A stretch of 34,109 bases of DNA from Parvibaculum sp049651025 (GTDB lineage: Bacteria > Pseudomonadota > Alphaproteobacteria > Parvibaculales > Parvibaculaceae): the NCBI RefSeq assembly GCF_049651025.1, contig NZ_JBASBH010000007.1:1-34109 (forward strand), given 5' to 3'. Both the position numbers and the translations under genes were made by a program. Shown piece by piece: positions 27,206 through 34,109 of the stretch. Within the stretch, counting starts at the first letter, position 1. Every line of letters starts with the position of its first letter. The notes beneath the pieces were generated by a model. It searched no databases. It was given only the letters and a program-made list of their open reading frames with translations, and was not told where the DNA came from.

Positions 27206-28165
27206 TCAGGAAACGCCGACGCGGCCCATCGCAAGGAACTTCTCGCGGCGCAAACGCTTCAGCGTCGGGCCGTCGAGCTTTTCAAGGCCGCGCAATTCTT
27301 CTTCGATGGCGTCGCCCGTTTCCTTGACCATCTGGGCGCGCTCGCGATGCGCGCCGCCAATGGGCTCGGGCAGAATACGGTCGATGACGCCAAGCTGATG
27401 CAGGTTCTGCGCGGTAATCTTGAGCGCCGTCGCCATGTCCTGCGCCTTGTCGGAGCTGCGCCACAGGATAGACGCGCCGGCTTCCGGCGAGATGACGCTA
27501 TAGACGGCATGTTCGAGCATCAGCACGCGATTGCCTGTCGCCAGCGCAACCGCACCACCCGATCCGCCTTCGCCGATGATGACGGCAACCAGCGGCACGC
27601 CGAGGCCAAGGCAGCAATCGGTGGACCGCGCGATGGCTTCCGCCTGACCGCGCTCCTCGCCACCAATGCCGGGATAGGCGCCTGCCGTATCGACAAGCGT
27701 AATGACGGGCAGGCCGAAGCGATCGGCCATTTCCATCAGCCGCACGGCCTTGCGATAGCCCTCAGGCGTCGCCATGCCGAAATTGTGCTTCATGCGCGTC
27801 TGGGTGTCGGAGCCCTTTTCATGGCCGATGACCATGACCGACCGACCGCGAAAACGCCCCAGACCGCCGACAATCGCCTGGTCTTCGCCAAAAACGCGGT
27901 CACCCGCAAGCGGTGTGAAATCCTCGATCAGACGCTCGACGTAATCGACGAAATGCGGCCGACGCGGATGGCGCGCCACCTGCAGCTTCTGCCACGGCGT
28001 CAGAGAACTATATGCGTCCTGAAGAAGCTGAGCGGCTTTCTGCTCAAGCTTCGTGATCTCGTCATTGACGCTGATACCGGAATCCTGCGCGGCCAAGAGC
28101 TTAAGCTCCTGAACCTTGCCTTCCAGTTCTGCAATCGGCTTCTCGAAGTCGAGATATGTATGCAT
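27206..28165 (-). CDS. accA: Acetyl-CoA carboxylase carboxyltransferase subunit alpha
   Basis: AccA pairs with AccD to move the carboxyl group from biotin to acetyl-CoA, making malonyl-CoA for fatty acid synthesis. The 319-residue length matches the E. coli protein. Typical features are the N-terminal LDFEKPIAELEGKVQEL helix, ARHPRRPHFVDYVERL, KHNFGMATPEGYRKAVRLM, LVDTAGAYPGIGGEERGQAEAIA and IGEGGSGGAVALATGN. The start is the ATG at 28165 (MHTYLDFEKP); a TTG at 28192 is the alternative, and neither has a strong ribosome binding site. A promoter candidate lies about 90 bases upstream. Confidence 0.97.
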   Translation of the reverse strand: MHTYLDFEKPIAELEGKVQELKLLAAQDSGISVNDEITKLEQKAAQLLQDAYSSLTPWQKLQVARHPRRPHFVDYVERLIEDFTPLAGDRVFGEDQAIVGGLGRFRGRSVMVIGHEKGSDTQTRMKHNFGMATPEGYRKAVRLMEMADRFGLPVITLVDTAGAYPGIGGEERGQAEAIARSTDCCLGLGVPLVAVIIGEGGSGGAVALATGNRVLMLEHAVYSVISPEAGASILWRSSDKAQDMATALKITAQNLHQLGVIDRILPEPIGGAHRERAQMVKETGDAIEEELRGLEKLDGPTLKRLRREKFLAMGRVGVS

Positions 28166-28254
28166 CGCGCTCAGGGGTGTCCGCCCTTTCAACTTCGAAA
28201 AAGCTTAAGGACCATGTCGGCCCGGATCCCTGATTTGCTCAGGAATTGGCCGGC

Positions 28255-28283
28255 ACACTGGCTTCTGCGAGGCCCCTTGTCAA
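28255..28283 (-). promoter_or_regulatory. Candidate sigma-70 promoter for accA
   Basis: Read leftward, a perfect TTGACA (28283-28278) is followed after exactly 17 bases by CAGTGT (28260-28255). The -10 keeps the final T but is otherwise weak, as often in Alphaproteobacteria. The leader to the accA ATG would be about 85 bases. Confidence 0.5.
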
Positions 28284-28342
28284 CCGCCGGGCGGGCAGTT
28301 TTGGCCGCCGCTACGTTCATTGGTAAACGCCGAGCCCCTCGC

Positions 28343-28369
28343 TGTCACAAGCTGCGCATATGCCGCGTC
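28343..28369 (+). promoter_or_regulatory. Predicted ECF41-dependent promoter
   Basis: TGTCACA (28343-28349), a 16-base spacer and CGTC (28366-28369) match exactly the -35/-10 signature that I recall for ECF41 sigma factors. The operon downstream encodes an ECF41 sigma factor as its third gene, so positive autoregulation is expected. The start of transcription would be near 28375, with a leader of about 65 bases. I found no second TGTCACA/CGTC pair with this spacing elsewhere in the window. Confidence 0.8.
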
Positions 28370-28439
28370 TTTGTGCCATGGGCGAGAGCGGCGTGAACCC
28401 GGGTCGCCTCGCCTTAAGATCAGCTCGGAGGAAAACCCC

Positions 28440-28865
28440 ATGTCAATCGCCCAGGCCGCCACCGATTCGCGCCATCTCACATTGAAGCGCCTCGCGCTTG
28501 GCCTGACGGCGCTCGGCCTCTTTGCCAATGCGCTTTACATGCTGGCCGACCCGCTCGGCTGGTACGGAGCCGTCGAAGGCGTGTCGGATACAGGGCCTTT
28601 CAACCCCCATTTCGTCCGCGATATCGGCGTCGCCTATCTGACGACCACTATTCTCGCCGCCGTTTCCGCCTGGTCGATCCGTCACGCCTTCGCGCTGATG
28701 AGCGCCGTGACCTTGTTTCTCGGCCTCCACGTCCTTCTGCACATCTGGGACATCGCGGCAGGCCGCCTCTCCCTCCACCACCTCGTCATAGACGCACCCG
28801 GCGTGCTCGGGCCCACTCTTGTCGCCGCGCTGCTCGTCTGGTGGGTGCGGGCCGACCGCGCCTGA
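28440..28865 (+). CDS. Four-helix membrane protein of unknown function, first gene of the ECF41 operon
   Basis: The 141-residue protein starts at ATG 28440 behind a strong GGAGGAAAA box. It has four hydrophobic segments at about 18-38, 62-80, 84-104 and 119-137. The first loop carries DPLGWYGAVEGVSDTGPFNPHFVRDIG, and the third helix ends with His and Trp residues (HVLLHIWDIAAG) followed by LSLHHL. I do not recognise a named family. It lies 27 bases before the carboxymuconolactone decarboxylase-like gene and just after the predicted ECF41 promoter, so it is probably part of the sigma factor regulon. Roles as a signal sensor or as a membrane redox partner are both possible; the sequence does not decide. 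Confidence 0.8.
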   Translation: MSIAQAATDSRHLTLKRLALGLTALGLFANALYMLADPLGWYGAVEGVSDTGPFNPHFVRDIGVAYLTTTILAAVSAWSIRHAFALMSAVTLFLGLHVLLHIWDIAAGRLSLHHLVIDAPGVLGPTLVAALLVWWVRADRA

Positions 28866-28892
28866 TCCGTTCAGCATCCAAAGGAGCCTCAC

Positions 28893-29447
28893 ATGTTCAA
28901 AACTCTGATCGAACGCAGCCTCCGCAAACAGGAACGCCGGACCGGCGAGAGCGCCGATTTCATGCGCGATATTTATGGCGCGGCCCCCGGCGGCTTCTGG
29001 CGCTTCGTCTTTTTCACCCCGATGGCGCAATACCGCAAAGCCCTGCCCGTCGAGGCCTATGCGGTGGCAAAAATCGCCGCGGCACATTCGGAAGATTGCG
29101 GCCCTTGCCTGCAAACCTGCGTCAATCTGGCGACGGAAGCAGGCGTTTCCCCGGCCATCATTCGCGCCGCCGTCACTGGCGACCTCGCGGCGATGGACGA
29201 GCGCACGCGCACCGCCTTTGAGTTTGCGCAAGCTGTCTGCGCCCATGACCTGCGCAGCGAGGAATTGCGCCCGCAAATCGAGGCATGGTGGGGCAAGGTC
29301 GCCACAGTGGAACTGGCCTTTGCCATCGCCTCGTCCCGGCTCTTCCCGACCGTCAAACGGGCGATGGGCCACGGACAGGCCTGTTCGCGCGTCACTATCG
29401 GGCGGGAAACCGTGCGGGCCGATCTCGCAACACTTTTGCCTGCATAA
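28893..29447 (+). CDS. Carboxymuconolactone decarboxylase / AhpD-like protein
   Basis: The 184-residue all-helical protein has a CGPC redox pair at 69-72 in the segment AHSEDCGPCLQTCVNLA, as in AhpD-like peroxidase partners of the CMD family. In AhpD a His follows the second Cys by four residues; here that place is C76. True decarboxylase function is unlikely; a thiol-based peroxide or organic substrate reduction role fits better. An AAGGAG box precedes the ATG at 28893. CMD-like proteins are the commonest neighbours of ECF41 sigma factors, and this one is 18 bases before such a gene. That pairing supports its being the main target of the sigma factor. Confidence 0.87.
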   Translation: MFKTLIERSLRKQERRTGESADFMRDIYGAAPGGFWRFVFFTPMAQYRKALPVEAYAVAKIAAAHSEDCGPCLQTCVNLATEAGVSPAIIRAAVTGDLAAMDERTRTAFEFAQAVCAHDLRSEELRPQIEAWWGKVATVELAFAIASSRLFPTVKRAMGHGQACSRVTIGRETVRADLATLLPA

Positions 29448-29465
29448 TCGTATAGGCTTGCAGCC

Positions 29466-30401
29466 ATGACAGCCAAAAGTCATATCGGCGAGGAAACGGC
29501 GGAAGCAATATTCGCTCGCCATCGCGCCCGAGTTTTTGCCATCGCCTATCGCTTCACCGGCACGGTGAGCGATGCGGAAGATGTTGTGCAGGAAACCTGG
29601 CTGCGCTGGAACGGCATCGACACAAGCGAAATCCGCTCGCCCGAAGCCTGGCTGACGACAGCGGCGGGACGGCTCGGCCTCGATCATTTGCGCCGTCTGC
29701 GCGCGCGGCGCGAAACCTATGTGGGTCCCTGGCTGCCCGAACCGATTGTCGAGGCGGCAAGCGATCGCCACGAGCCGACGCCGGAAGAAAATCTCTCACT
29801 CGCTGACGATATTTCAATGGCGCTTCTTCATATGCTGGAGCGGCTCGCGCCCGAAGAGCGCGCCGCCTTTCTGCTGCATGAAGCCTTTGACTATGACTAC
29901 GGCGAACTCGCCACCATTCTCGGCAAATCGCAGGCAGCTTGCCGACAGATCGTCAGCCGCGCGCGCCGTCGCGTCTCGGACGACCGGCCCCGCTTTCATG
30001 CAAGCGCGCGCGATCACGAACGCCTCGCTGCCGCCTTCTCGCATGCGCTTGCGGCGGAAGATTCAAATGCGCTGATCACCTGCCTGCAAAGGGACGCGAT
30101 CCTCTATTCAGATGGCGGCGGCAAGGCGGCAGCTGCGCTCAATCCGATTTACAGCGCCGACCACATCGCCCGGTTTTTCACAGGCATCAAAAAGAAATTC
30201 GCACTACCGCTCGACACCATGTTCGTCAGCATCAACGGGGAACCGGGCTTTGCCCTGCTCCACGAAGGCAAGATGCATTCGCTCCTCAGCATCGATGTGG
30301 AAGATGGCCGGATCGCAACGATCTACATCATGCGCAACCCCGACAAGCTGGCGCGAGCGGCGGAGACGCTGGGAGTTGAGTTGTTGCAACATTTCCCTTG
30401 A
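29466..30401 (+). CDS. ECF41-type RNA polymerase sigma factor with fused SnoaL-like domain
   Basis: This 311-residue protein contains sigma region 2 (about 12-80; AIAYRFTGTVSDAEDVVQETWLRW), region 4 (about 115-170; LERLAPEERAAFLLHEAFDYDYGELATIL) and a C-terminal NTF2/SnoaL-like extension (about 180-305). The three ECF41 hallmarks are all present: WLPEP at 89-93 in the linker, DGGGK at 216-220 and NPDKL at 291-295. In this group the extension replaces a separate anti-sigma factor and tunes activity in cis. No anti-sigma gene is adjacent, as expected. It is the last gene of an operon with a membrane protein and a CMD-like protein, and the predicted cognate promoter is about 1.1 kb upstream. Confidence 0.95.
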   Translation: MTAKSHIGEETAEAIFARHRARVFAIAYRFTGTVSDAEDVVQETWLRWNGIDTSEIRSPEAWLTTAAGRLGLDHLRRLRARRETYVGPWLPEPIVEAASDRHEPTPEENLSLADDISMALLHMLERLAPEERAAFLLHEAFDYDYGELATILGKSQAACRQIVSRARRRVSDDRPRFHASARDHERLAAAFSHALAAEDSNALITCLQRDAILYSDGGGKAAAALNPIYSADHIARFFTGIKKKFALPLDTMFVSINGEPGFALLHEGKMHSLLSIDVEDGRIATIYIMRNPDKLARAAETLGVELLQHFP

Positions 30402-30403
30402 AG

Positions 30404-30497
30404 CGTCATGGCCGGACTTGATCCGGCCATCCACGTCTTTCTGCTTTTCGACGCTGCAAGGAAGACGTGGATACGCAGGTCAAGCCCGCGCATGACG
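30404..30497. repeat. Intergenic palindromic repeat downstream of the ECF41 gene
   Basis: Two 36-base arms (30404-30439 and 30462-30497) are imperfect reverse complements across a 22-base centre. The inner CCACGTCTT / AAGACGTGG and the outer CGTCATG / CATGACG are exact. The element begins two bases after the sigma factor stop codon and lies before the stop of the convergent thioesterase gene. It is of the same general kind as the element at 13.1 kb, and a fragment of it is seen at 13013. Confidence 0.85.
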
Positions 30498-30527
30498 CCC
30501 ACAATGCTGTCCGAAAACAAAACGCCC

Positions 30528-30941
30528 TTAAGCGAACTTCTCGCGCGGAATGAGGCGCACCGTCGATGTGGCCTTGGCGAGCACGTCGCCTGCCTCATTC
30601 GTCAACCGGCCCTCGAGAAATACCGTCGAACGCCCGCGCTGCTCGATCCAGGCTTCGGCATGCACAAGCCCCGGCGCGGTCGGCTTGAAGAAGCTCACCT
30701 TGATTTCGAGCGACATGGGCGTGAAGGCGAAATCGGTGGCCGCCATCGTCGCATGCGCCATGGCCGCATCGATCCAGCCGGTCACGAACCCGCCCTGCGC
30801 GACGCCGCCCGAATGGCACATATGCATGCCGCAGCGATATTCGATGATGGCGCGACCAGCCTCTTTATCGAGCAGAACCACGCGCTCCTGCCCCAGAGAT
30901 TTGGACAGGTCTCCGGCCTCCGTCGTCCGCCGATCGCTCAT
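30528..30941 (-). CDS. PaaI-type hotdog-fold acyl-CoA thioesterase
   Basis: The 137-residue protein has a single hotdog domain. HSGGVAQGGFVTGWIDAAMAHA at about 42-63 aligns with the HGG...G..D helix signature of PaaI/YbgC-like thioesterases. SLEIKVSFFKPTAPG and FLEGRLTNEAGDVLAKATSTVRLI follow as the strand core. The likely catalytic acid is in the GGFVTGWIDAA helix. Members hydrolyse aryl- or acyl-CoA thioesters; the substrate is not evident. The ATG at 30941 has GGAG six to seven bases upstream; an in-frame GTG at 30953 is possible. It is downstream of xerD on the same strand with a 129-base gap. Confidence 0.87.
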   Translation of the reverse strand: MSDRRTTEAGDLSKSLGQERVVLLDKEAGRAIIEYRCGMHMCHSGGVAQGGFVTGWIDAAMAHATMAATDFAFTPMSLEIKVSFFKPTAPGLVHAEAWIEQRGRSTVFLEGRLTNEAGDVLAKATSTVRLIPREKFA

Positions 30942-31070
30942 GGTCAACTCCACTCAGATTTCGATGTGGCGCAACCATACGACATCGCTATCGATGCGGT
31001 CGATGTGTCGATCTGATCCGGTCGCTTGCAAAAAAGTTCAAACCGACAAAAGCGGCACGAAGGCTCGGAC

Positions 31071-32036
31071 TTACGCCGAGTCCTTCTTCGCAAGCGGATG
31101 ATGCTCGTTGACCAGCGCCTTCAGCCGACCATCAAGCACATGGGTATAGATCTGCGTCGTCGAAATGTCGGCATGACCGAGCATCTGCTGAACGGCACGC
31201 AGATCCGCGCCATTGGCGAGCAAGTGGCTCGCAAAGGCATGACGCAGCGTATGCGGCGACACGCGGCCCGCATCGAGCTTCGCCGAGATCGACAGATCTT
31301 TCAGAAGCTGCGCGAAACGGTGGCGCGTCAGATGGCCCTGCCGACCGCGCGAGGGGAAGAGCCAGGGCGAGACCGTATCGCCAAGCCGCGCAACGCGGAG
31401 CGGCAGATATTCGTCGATGGCAAGCCGCGCCGCTTCCGACAAAGGCACCAGACGCTCGCGTCCACCCTTGCCGACAATGGTCAGAAAACGCCCGTCGCCC
31501 TTCGCCGCCGATAGCGGCAGGCCGACAAGCTCGGAAACGCGAAGACCCGTCGCATAGAGAACCTCCATGAGACAGACGAGACGCGCCCGCTTATAGGCAC
31601 GCACCGACTCTTCCTGCGAACGGCCATCCTCGACAAGCCGCGCCGCCGCAAGCAGGGCATCGACTTCCGCTACCGAAAGAGTTTTGGGCAATGGCCGCGC
31701 CCGGCGTGGGCCTTCAATGGCGCCGCAGGGATCGTCGGTTCTGATGCCGTCCGTATAAAGAAATCCGTGAAACTGGCGGATGGCGGAAAGCCGCCGCGCC
31801 GCCGTCGAGGCTGAAAGCCCCTGTGTGGACAGACTTTCGAGATAATCCCGAACGTCCATCGTTTGCGCACCGGCGACATCCTTGTCGCGGCTGGCAAGAA
31901 AACCGGCGAAATCTTTCAGATCCCGCTGATAGGCATCGAGCGTGTTACGCGCAGCACCACGTTCGGCACTTAGCATTTCCAGAAAAGCGTCGATGTGATG
32001 CTGACCCGCATCCTTGGTATGTGACTCATGTGACAT
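31071..32036 (-). CDS. xerD: Tyrosine recombinase XerD
   Basis: XerD, with XerC, resolves chromosome dimers at dif. The 321-residue protein has an N-terminal SAM-like core-binding domain (about 12-97) and a catalytic domain with the full set: R166 (ATGLRVSELVGL), K190 (VGKGGRERL), H262 and R265 (PHTLRHAFASHLL), H288 (LGHADISTTQ) and nucleophile Y297 (IYTHV). The C-terminus LVNEHHPLAK matches the conserved XerD tail. The ATG at 32036 follows GGTGA; a GTG at 32045 is the alternative and would overlap the upstream gene stop. The chromosomal core context argues against a mobile-element integrase. Confidence 0.93.
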   Translation of the reverse strand: MSHESHTKDAGQHHIDAFLEMLSAERGAARNTLDAYQRDLKDFAGFLASRDKDVAGAQTMDVRDYLESLSTQGLSASTAARRLSAIRQFHGFLYTDGIRTDDPCGAIEGPRRARPLPKTLSVAEVDALLAAARLVEDGRSQEESVRAYKRARLVCLMEVLYATGLRVSELVGLPLSAAKGDGRFLTIVGKGGRERLVPLSEAARLAIDEYLPLRVARLGDTVSPWLFPSRGRQGHLTRHRFAQLLKDLSISAKLDAGRVSPHTLRHAFASHLLANGADLRAVQQMLGHADISTTQIYTHVLDGRLKALVNEHHPLAKKDSA

Positions 32037-32041
32037 GGAAC

Positions 32042-34102
32042 TCACCCGCGTCCGGCGTGACTACGTCCCATCAAAGCTTCGGTGGCGAGGCGCCGCGCCT
32101 CTCCATCGAGGTGAACCGCTCTGAGACTTGATACGCTTTGCGCAACTGCTTGACGGTCTGCGCTATCCGGCCCCCCAGGCCCGATTGCAACAAGTGAGAG
32201 CAACACGACTTCGCCGACCGAGCCATGCAGGCCGGCATTGTGTAACTGATTTAGAAGCGTCTCCGGTGCGCCGACGCTACGCGGCGCAGAACTCAAAGCA
32301 CCGAGAACGGACTGTGGAAGCGGTGTGCCCAAAGCATCGATCAGCATCGCTTCGAGAGCCGCGAAATTCTGCGCTTCGGGCGTACCCGACTTCAAGTCGG
32401 CGACAATCTCGGCAAAGACCTGATCCAGATTGCCGCTTAGTCCCTTCGGATCGCCTATGCGCATGACGGCGGCAAGCTCGCGCCCGTCACGCCCAAGCGC
32501 CTGTCCACCTGCCGGTGCAATGAGCTTGTACCACGGCTCGGCATGCGCACGATCACCTTCAAGAAGAAAGGCCCGTGCGGCCGCGGGTGCAAGACTTTTC
32601 AGCGCCGGCGAAGGCGTAAAAGCGCTCAGCACCGGCAACAAGGCCTGAACGGTCGCCATATAGACACCGCCGCTTTCGCCCGCCACAAACATCTGCTTGA
32701 TGAGGTCGATACGGTCGGCAGGCGAAACTTCCGCGTCGATGGCCTGAAAGAGCAGCGCGCGGCGCATGGCGGGCGACGAGGGGAAAACGCCAACCTTGGC
32801 CCCATCCAGCTCTTCCGGCTTGAACGTCGGCAACCTGTAAAGCGCCGTGAGTTCATCCGTCTTGAGCAGGCCGATCATGGCGGCGCGTTCGCCAGCCTCG
32901 ATGCGGGTTTGCGCAGGCAAATTCTCGTCCTGCGAAAGCGTCTTCACAACGGCAGGAACGGCAATCGCGCCAGCATTCTTGGGCATTGCGCGCTTGGCGA
33001 GGCGATAGAAACGCACATCGAGAATGCTGAGCGATTTCGGCTCGGCAGCCTTGAGCTTCAACCCGTCGACCGCCTCGGCGGCCAGCGAAAAGAATAGCGG
33101 ATCGTCGAGCCCCTGCTCGCGCGCGAGATCGAGCGTCAGATTCGCGGCAGCCTTGTTGCCGGACTGGATCTGGCAGAAGGCTGACAGCTTCGTGCTGAAG
33201 GCATCCGCCTCGTCATGGGCCGGATCGTTGCCGGCGGGAATGGCGGAGAGTTCCGAACAGGCATCCTTGTCATTGCCGAGCGCAAGCGCCGCCCTGGCAC
33301 GCGCAATGGCGACAGGCGGCGATTTGTCGGCTCGCGCACTCTGCCCAAGGTCGGCGGCAAGATCCGCCCGGCCCGAAGCGATCAGCCGGTCGAGGCGCGC
33401 GGCAAGAAGCGAAGTGCTGTCGGATTGACCCTGCGGCGGCGTCGCGCTGGTCAGCAGCAGACGTCGCGCCAGATCGTTGACGACCGGCGAGCGCGTGGCG
33501 ACCGGCATGACGGCAAGATTGCGATCGACATCGGCGCGCGTCGTACCGCGCCACATATCGGGGCCGAAGCCGCCATCGCCGTCACCGATAAGCCCGGCGG
33601 CAGAGGCATCGACGCCGCCAAGTTCGCCCATGGTGATGCTGGAATTGGCATGACCCGGCACGGCGGTCAAAGTCTGCATCACGCCTTGCGAGGAGGGCTC
33701 GGCGCCTGCGGGAAAAGCCGTGTCCGGCCCCGGCGACGTGGCGCCGAAACCGGGCGGCACGATCGGCTGCGGACCCGAACTCAGTGCCGGGCGCGAACCC
33801 GTTCCCCGATCACCATCTTCGCTGACCGGAGCCATGGGCGAAGATTGGGGCGCAGCCTGAGGCACAGACTGGGGCGCGGGCAGCGTCGTGGTGGTTGTGG
33901 TCGTCGAACCGTATGACCCGGTCGTGGTGGTTATGGTGCCGGGCGTCCGCACCGATCCGGCGGGCAAGGTCCCGAGCGTTTCGGCATGCGCGACAACGAC
34001 CAGCGCCGCCGCCATGAAGAGGCCTGCACCAGCGCTGGCTGCCGACGGCATTACGCCGTGCTTAGCGCGGGAATTGGCCATCGGGCAGGACTTTTTCCAC
34101 AT
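32042..34102 (-). CDS. Large exported protein of unknown function upstream of xerD
   Basis: The 686-residue protein starts with MWKKSCPMANSRAKHG and a hydrophobic segment at about 19-40 ending AHAE, a likely Sec signal peptide. A low-complexity stretch follows (about 53-150), rich in Thr, Pro, Gly, Ser and Gln and including a run of seven Thr. The remaining ~480 residues are Ala/Leu-rich helices without recognisable catalytic motifs and resemble tetratricopeptide-like alpha-solenoids (for example RLDRLIASGRADLAADLG). I do not recognise the family. The start may be ATG 34102, only seven bases from the window edge, or ATG 34081. It ends five bases before the xerD ATG, so the genes are probably cotranscribed. 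Confidence 0.8.
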   Translation of the reverse strand: MWKKSCPMANSRAKHGVMPSAASAGAGLFMAAALVVVAHAETLGTLPAGSVRTPGTITTTTGSYGSTTTTTTTLPAPQSVPQAAPQSSPMAPVSEDGDRGTGSRPALSSGPQPIVPPGFGATSPGPDTAFPAGAEPSSQGVMQTLTAVPGHANSSITMGELGGVDASAAGLIGDGDGGFGPDMWRGTTRADVDRNLAVMPVATRSPVVNDLARRLLLTSATPPQGQSDSTSLLAARLDRLIASGRADLAADLGQSARADKSPPVAIARARAALALGNDKDACSELSAIPAGNDPAHDEADAFSTKLSAFCQIQSGNKAAANLTLDLAREQGLDDPLFFSLAAEAVDGLKLKAAEPKSLSILDVRFYRLAKRAMPKNAGAIAVPAVVKTLSQDENLPAQTRIEAGERAAMIGLLKTDELTALYRLPTFKPEELDGAKVGVFPSSPAMRRALLFQAIDAEVSPADRIDLIKQMFVAGESGGVYMATVQALLPVLSAFTPSPALKSLAPAAARAFLLEGDRAHAEPWYKLIAPAGGQALGRDGRELAAVMRIGDPKGLSGNLDQVFAEIVADLKSGTPEAQNFAALEAMLIDALGTPLPQSVLGALSSAPRSVGAPETLLNQLHNAGLHGSVGEVVLLSLVAIGPGGPDSADRQAVAQSVSSLRAVHLDGEARRLATEALMGRSHAGRG

Positions 34103-34109
34103 TCTGAAC

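Noticed and set aside
27125..28396. 423-residue plus-strand open frame
   Set aside because: Antisense to accA; the true gene on the other strand is unmistakable.
28443..29771. 442-residue minus-strand open frame spanning the ECF41 operon
   Set aside because: Antisense to three genes that each have good ribosome binding sites and, for two of them, clear family motifs.
31071..32036. Tyrosine recombinase as a phage or integrative-element integrase
   Set aside because: The sequence matches XerD in motifs and length, it is flanked by core genes, and no attachment-site repeats, tRNA or phage genes are present.
33890..33950. Short GTGGTG/GTCGTG-type tandem repeats
   Set aside because: They are the antisense of the Thr-rich linker codons (ACC/ACG) in the exported protein and not an independent repeat array.

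Overview
The window is a GC-rich (roughly 60%) chromosomal segment of an alphaproteobacterium, most likely in or near Hyphomicrobiales/Parvibaculales. The evidence is gene order and family content rather than a species match: an ubiG / lysC / ptsP / RodZ-like / ispG / prfA / prmC / DUF4167 block, a comF / grxC / nitrilase / DUF1178 block, a secA / parvulin / argJ / mutT block, and xerD and accA. There are about 30 protein genes and no rRNA, tRNA, CRISPR array, transposase or prophage. Coding density is high and most of the window is core genome.

Layout. 1-9443 (minus strand): aspartate kinase, the nitrogen-PTS enzyme I PtsP, a RodZ-like membrane HTH protein, IspG, release factor RF1, its methyltransferase PrmC (ATGA overlap) and a DUF4167 protein cut by the window edge. 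9679-12984 (plus): UbiG, a TetR regulator coupled to it, then a lipoprotein mono-haem cytochrome and a Tat-exported flavin oxidoreductase of the gulonolactone/arabinonolactone oxidase family, probably a periplasmic redox pair. 13202-15569 (minus): ComF, glutaredoxin, nitrilase-like hydrolase and DUF1178 in one tight operon. 15746-16657 (plus): a BioC/NDUFAF5-like methyltransferase. 16661-19665 (minus): parvulin isomerase, ArgJ with an unusual Lys/Ala-rich tail, a MutT Nudix hydrolase and a lone Flp pilin. 19966-22689 (plus): SecA, ending at a strong bidirectional terminator.

22764-28165 is more accessory: an MFS transporter divergent from two overlapping paralogous epoxide hydrolases, then a PAS-domain protein whose stop codon shares a CTAG with the second hydrolase, then accA. 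28440-30401 holds the most interesting unit: a four-helix membrane protein of unknown function, a carboxymuconolactone decarboxylase/AhpD-like protein and an ECF41 sigma factor with a fused SnoaL-like domain. Upstream lies an exact match to the ECF41 promoter signature as I remember it (TGTCACA, 16 bases, CGTC), so this looks like an autoregulated redox or stress operon. The window closes with a PaaI-type thioesterase, XerD and a large exported protein of unknown function.

Palindromic intergenic repeats occur at the convergent gene ends near 13.1 kb and 30.45 kb, with fragments at 13.02 and 15.67 kb. I see no wholly new defence or mobile system. The points most worth following are the ECF41 operon, the cytochrome/flavoenzyme pair, the epoxide hydrolase cluster, the ArgJ tail and the orphan pilin.
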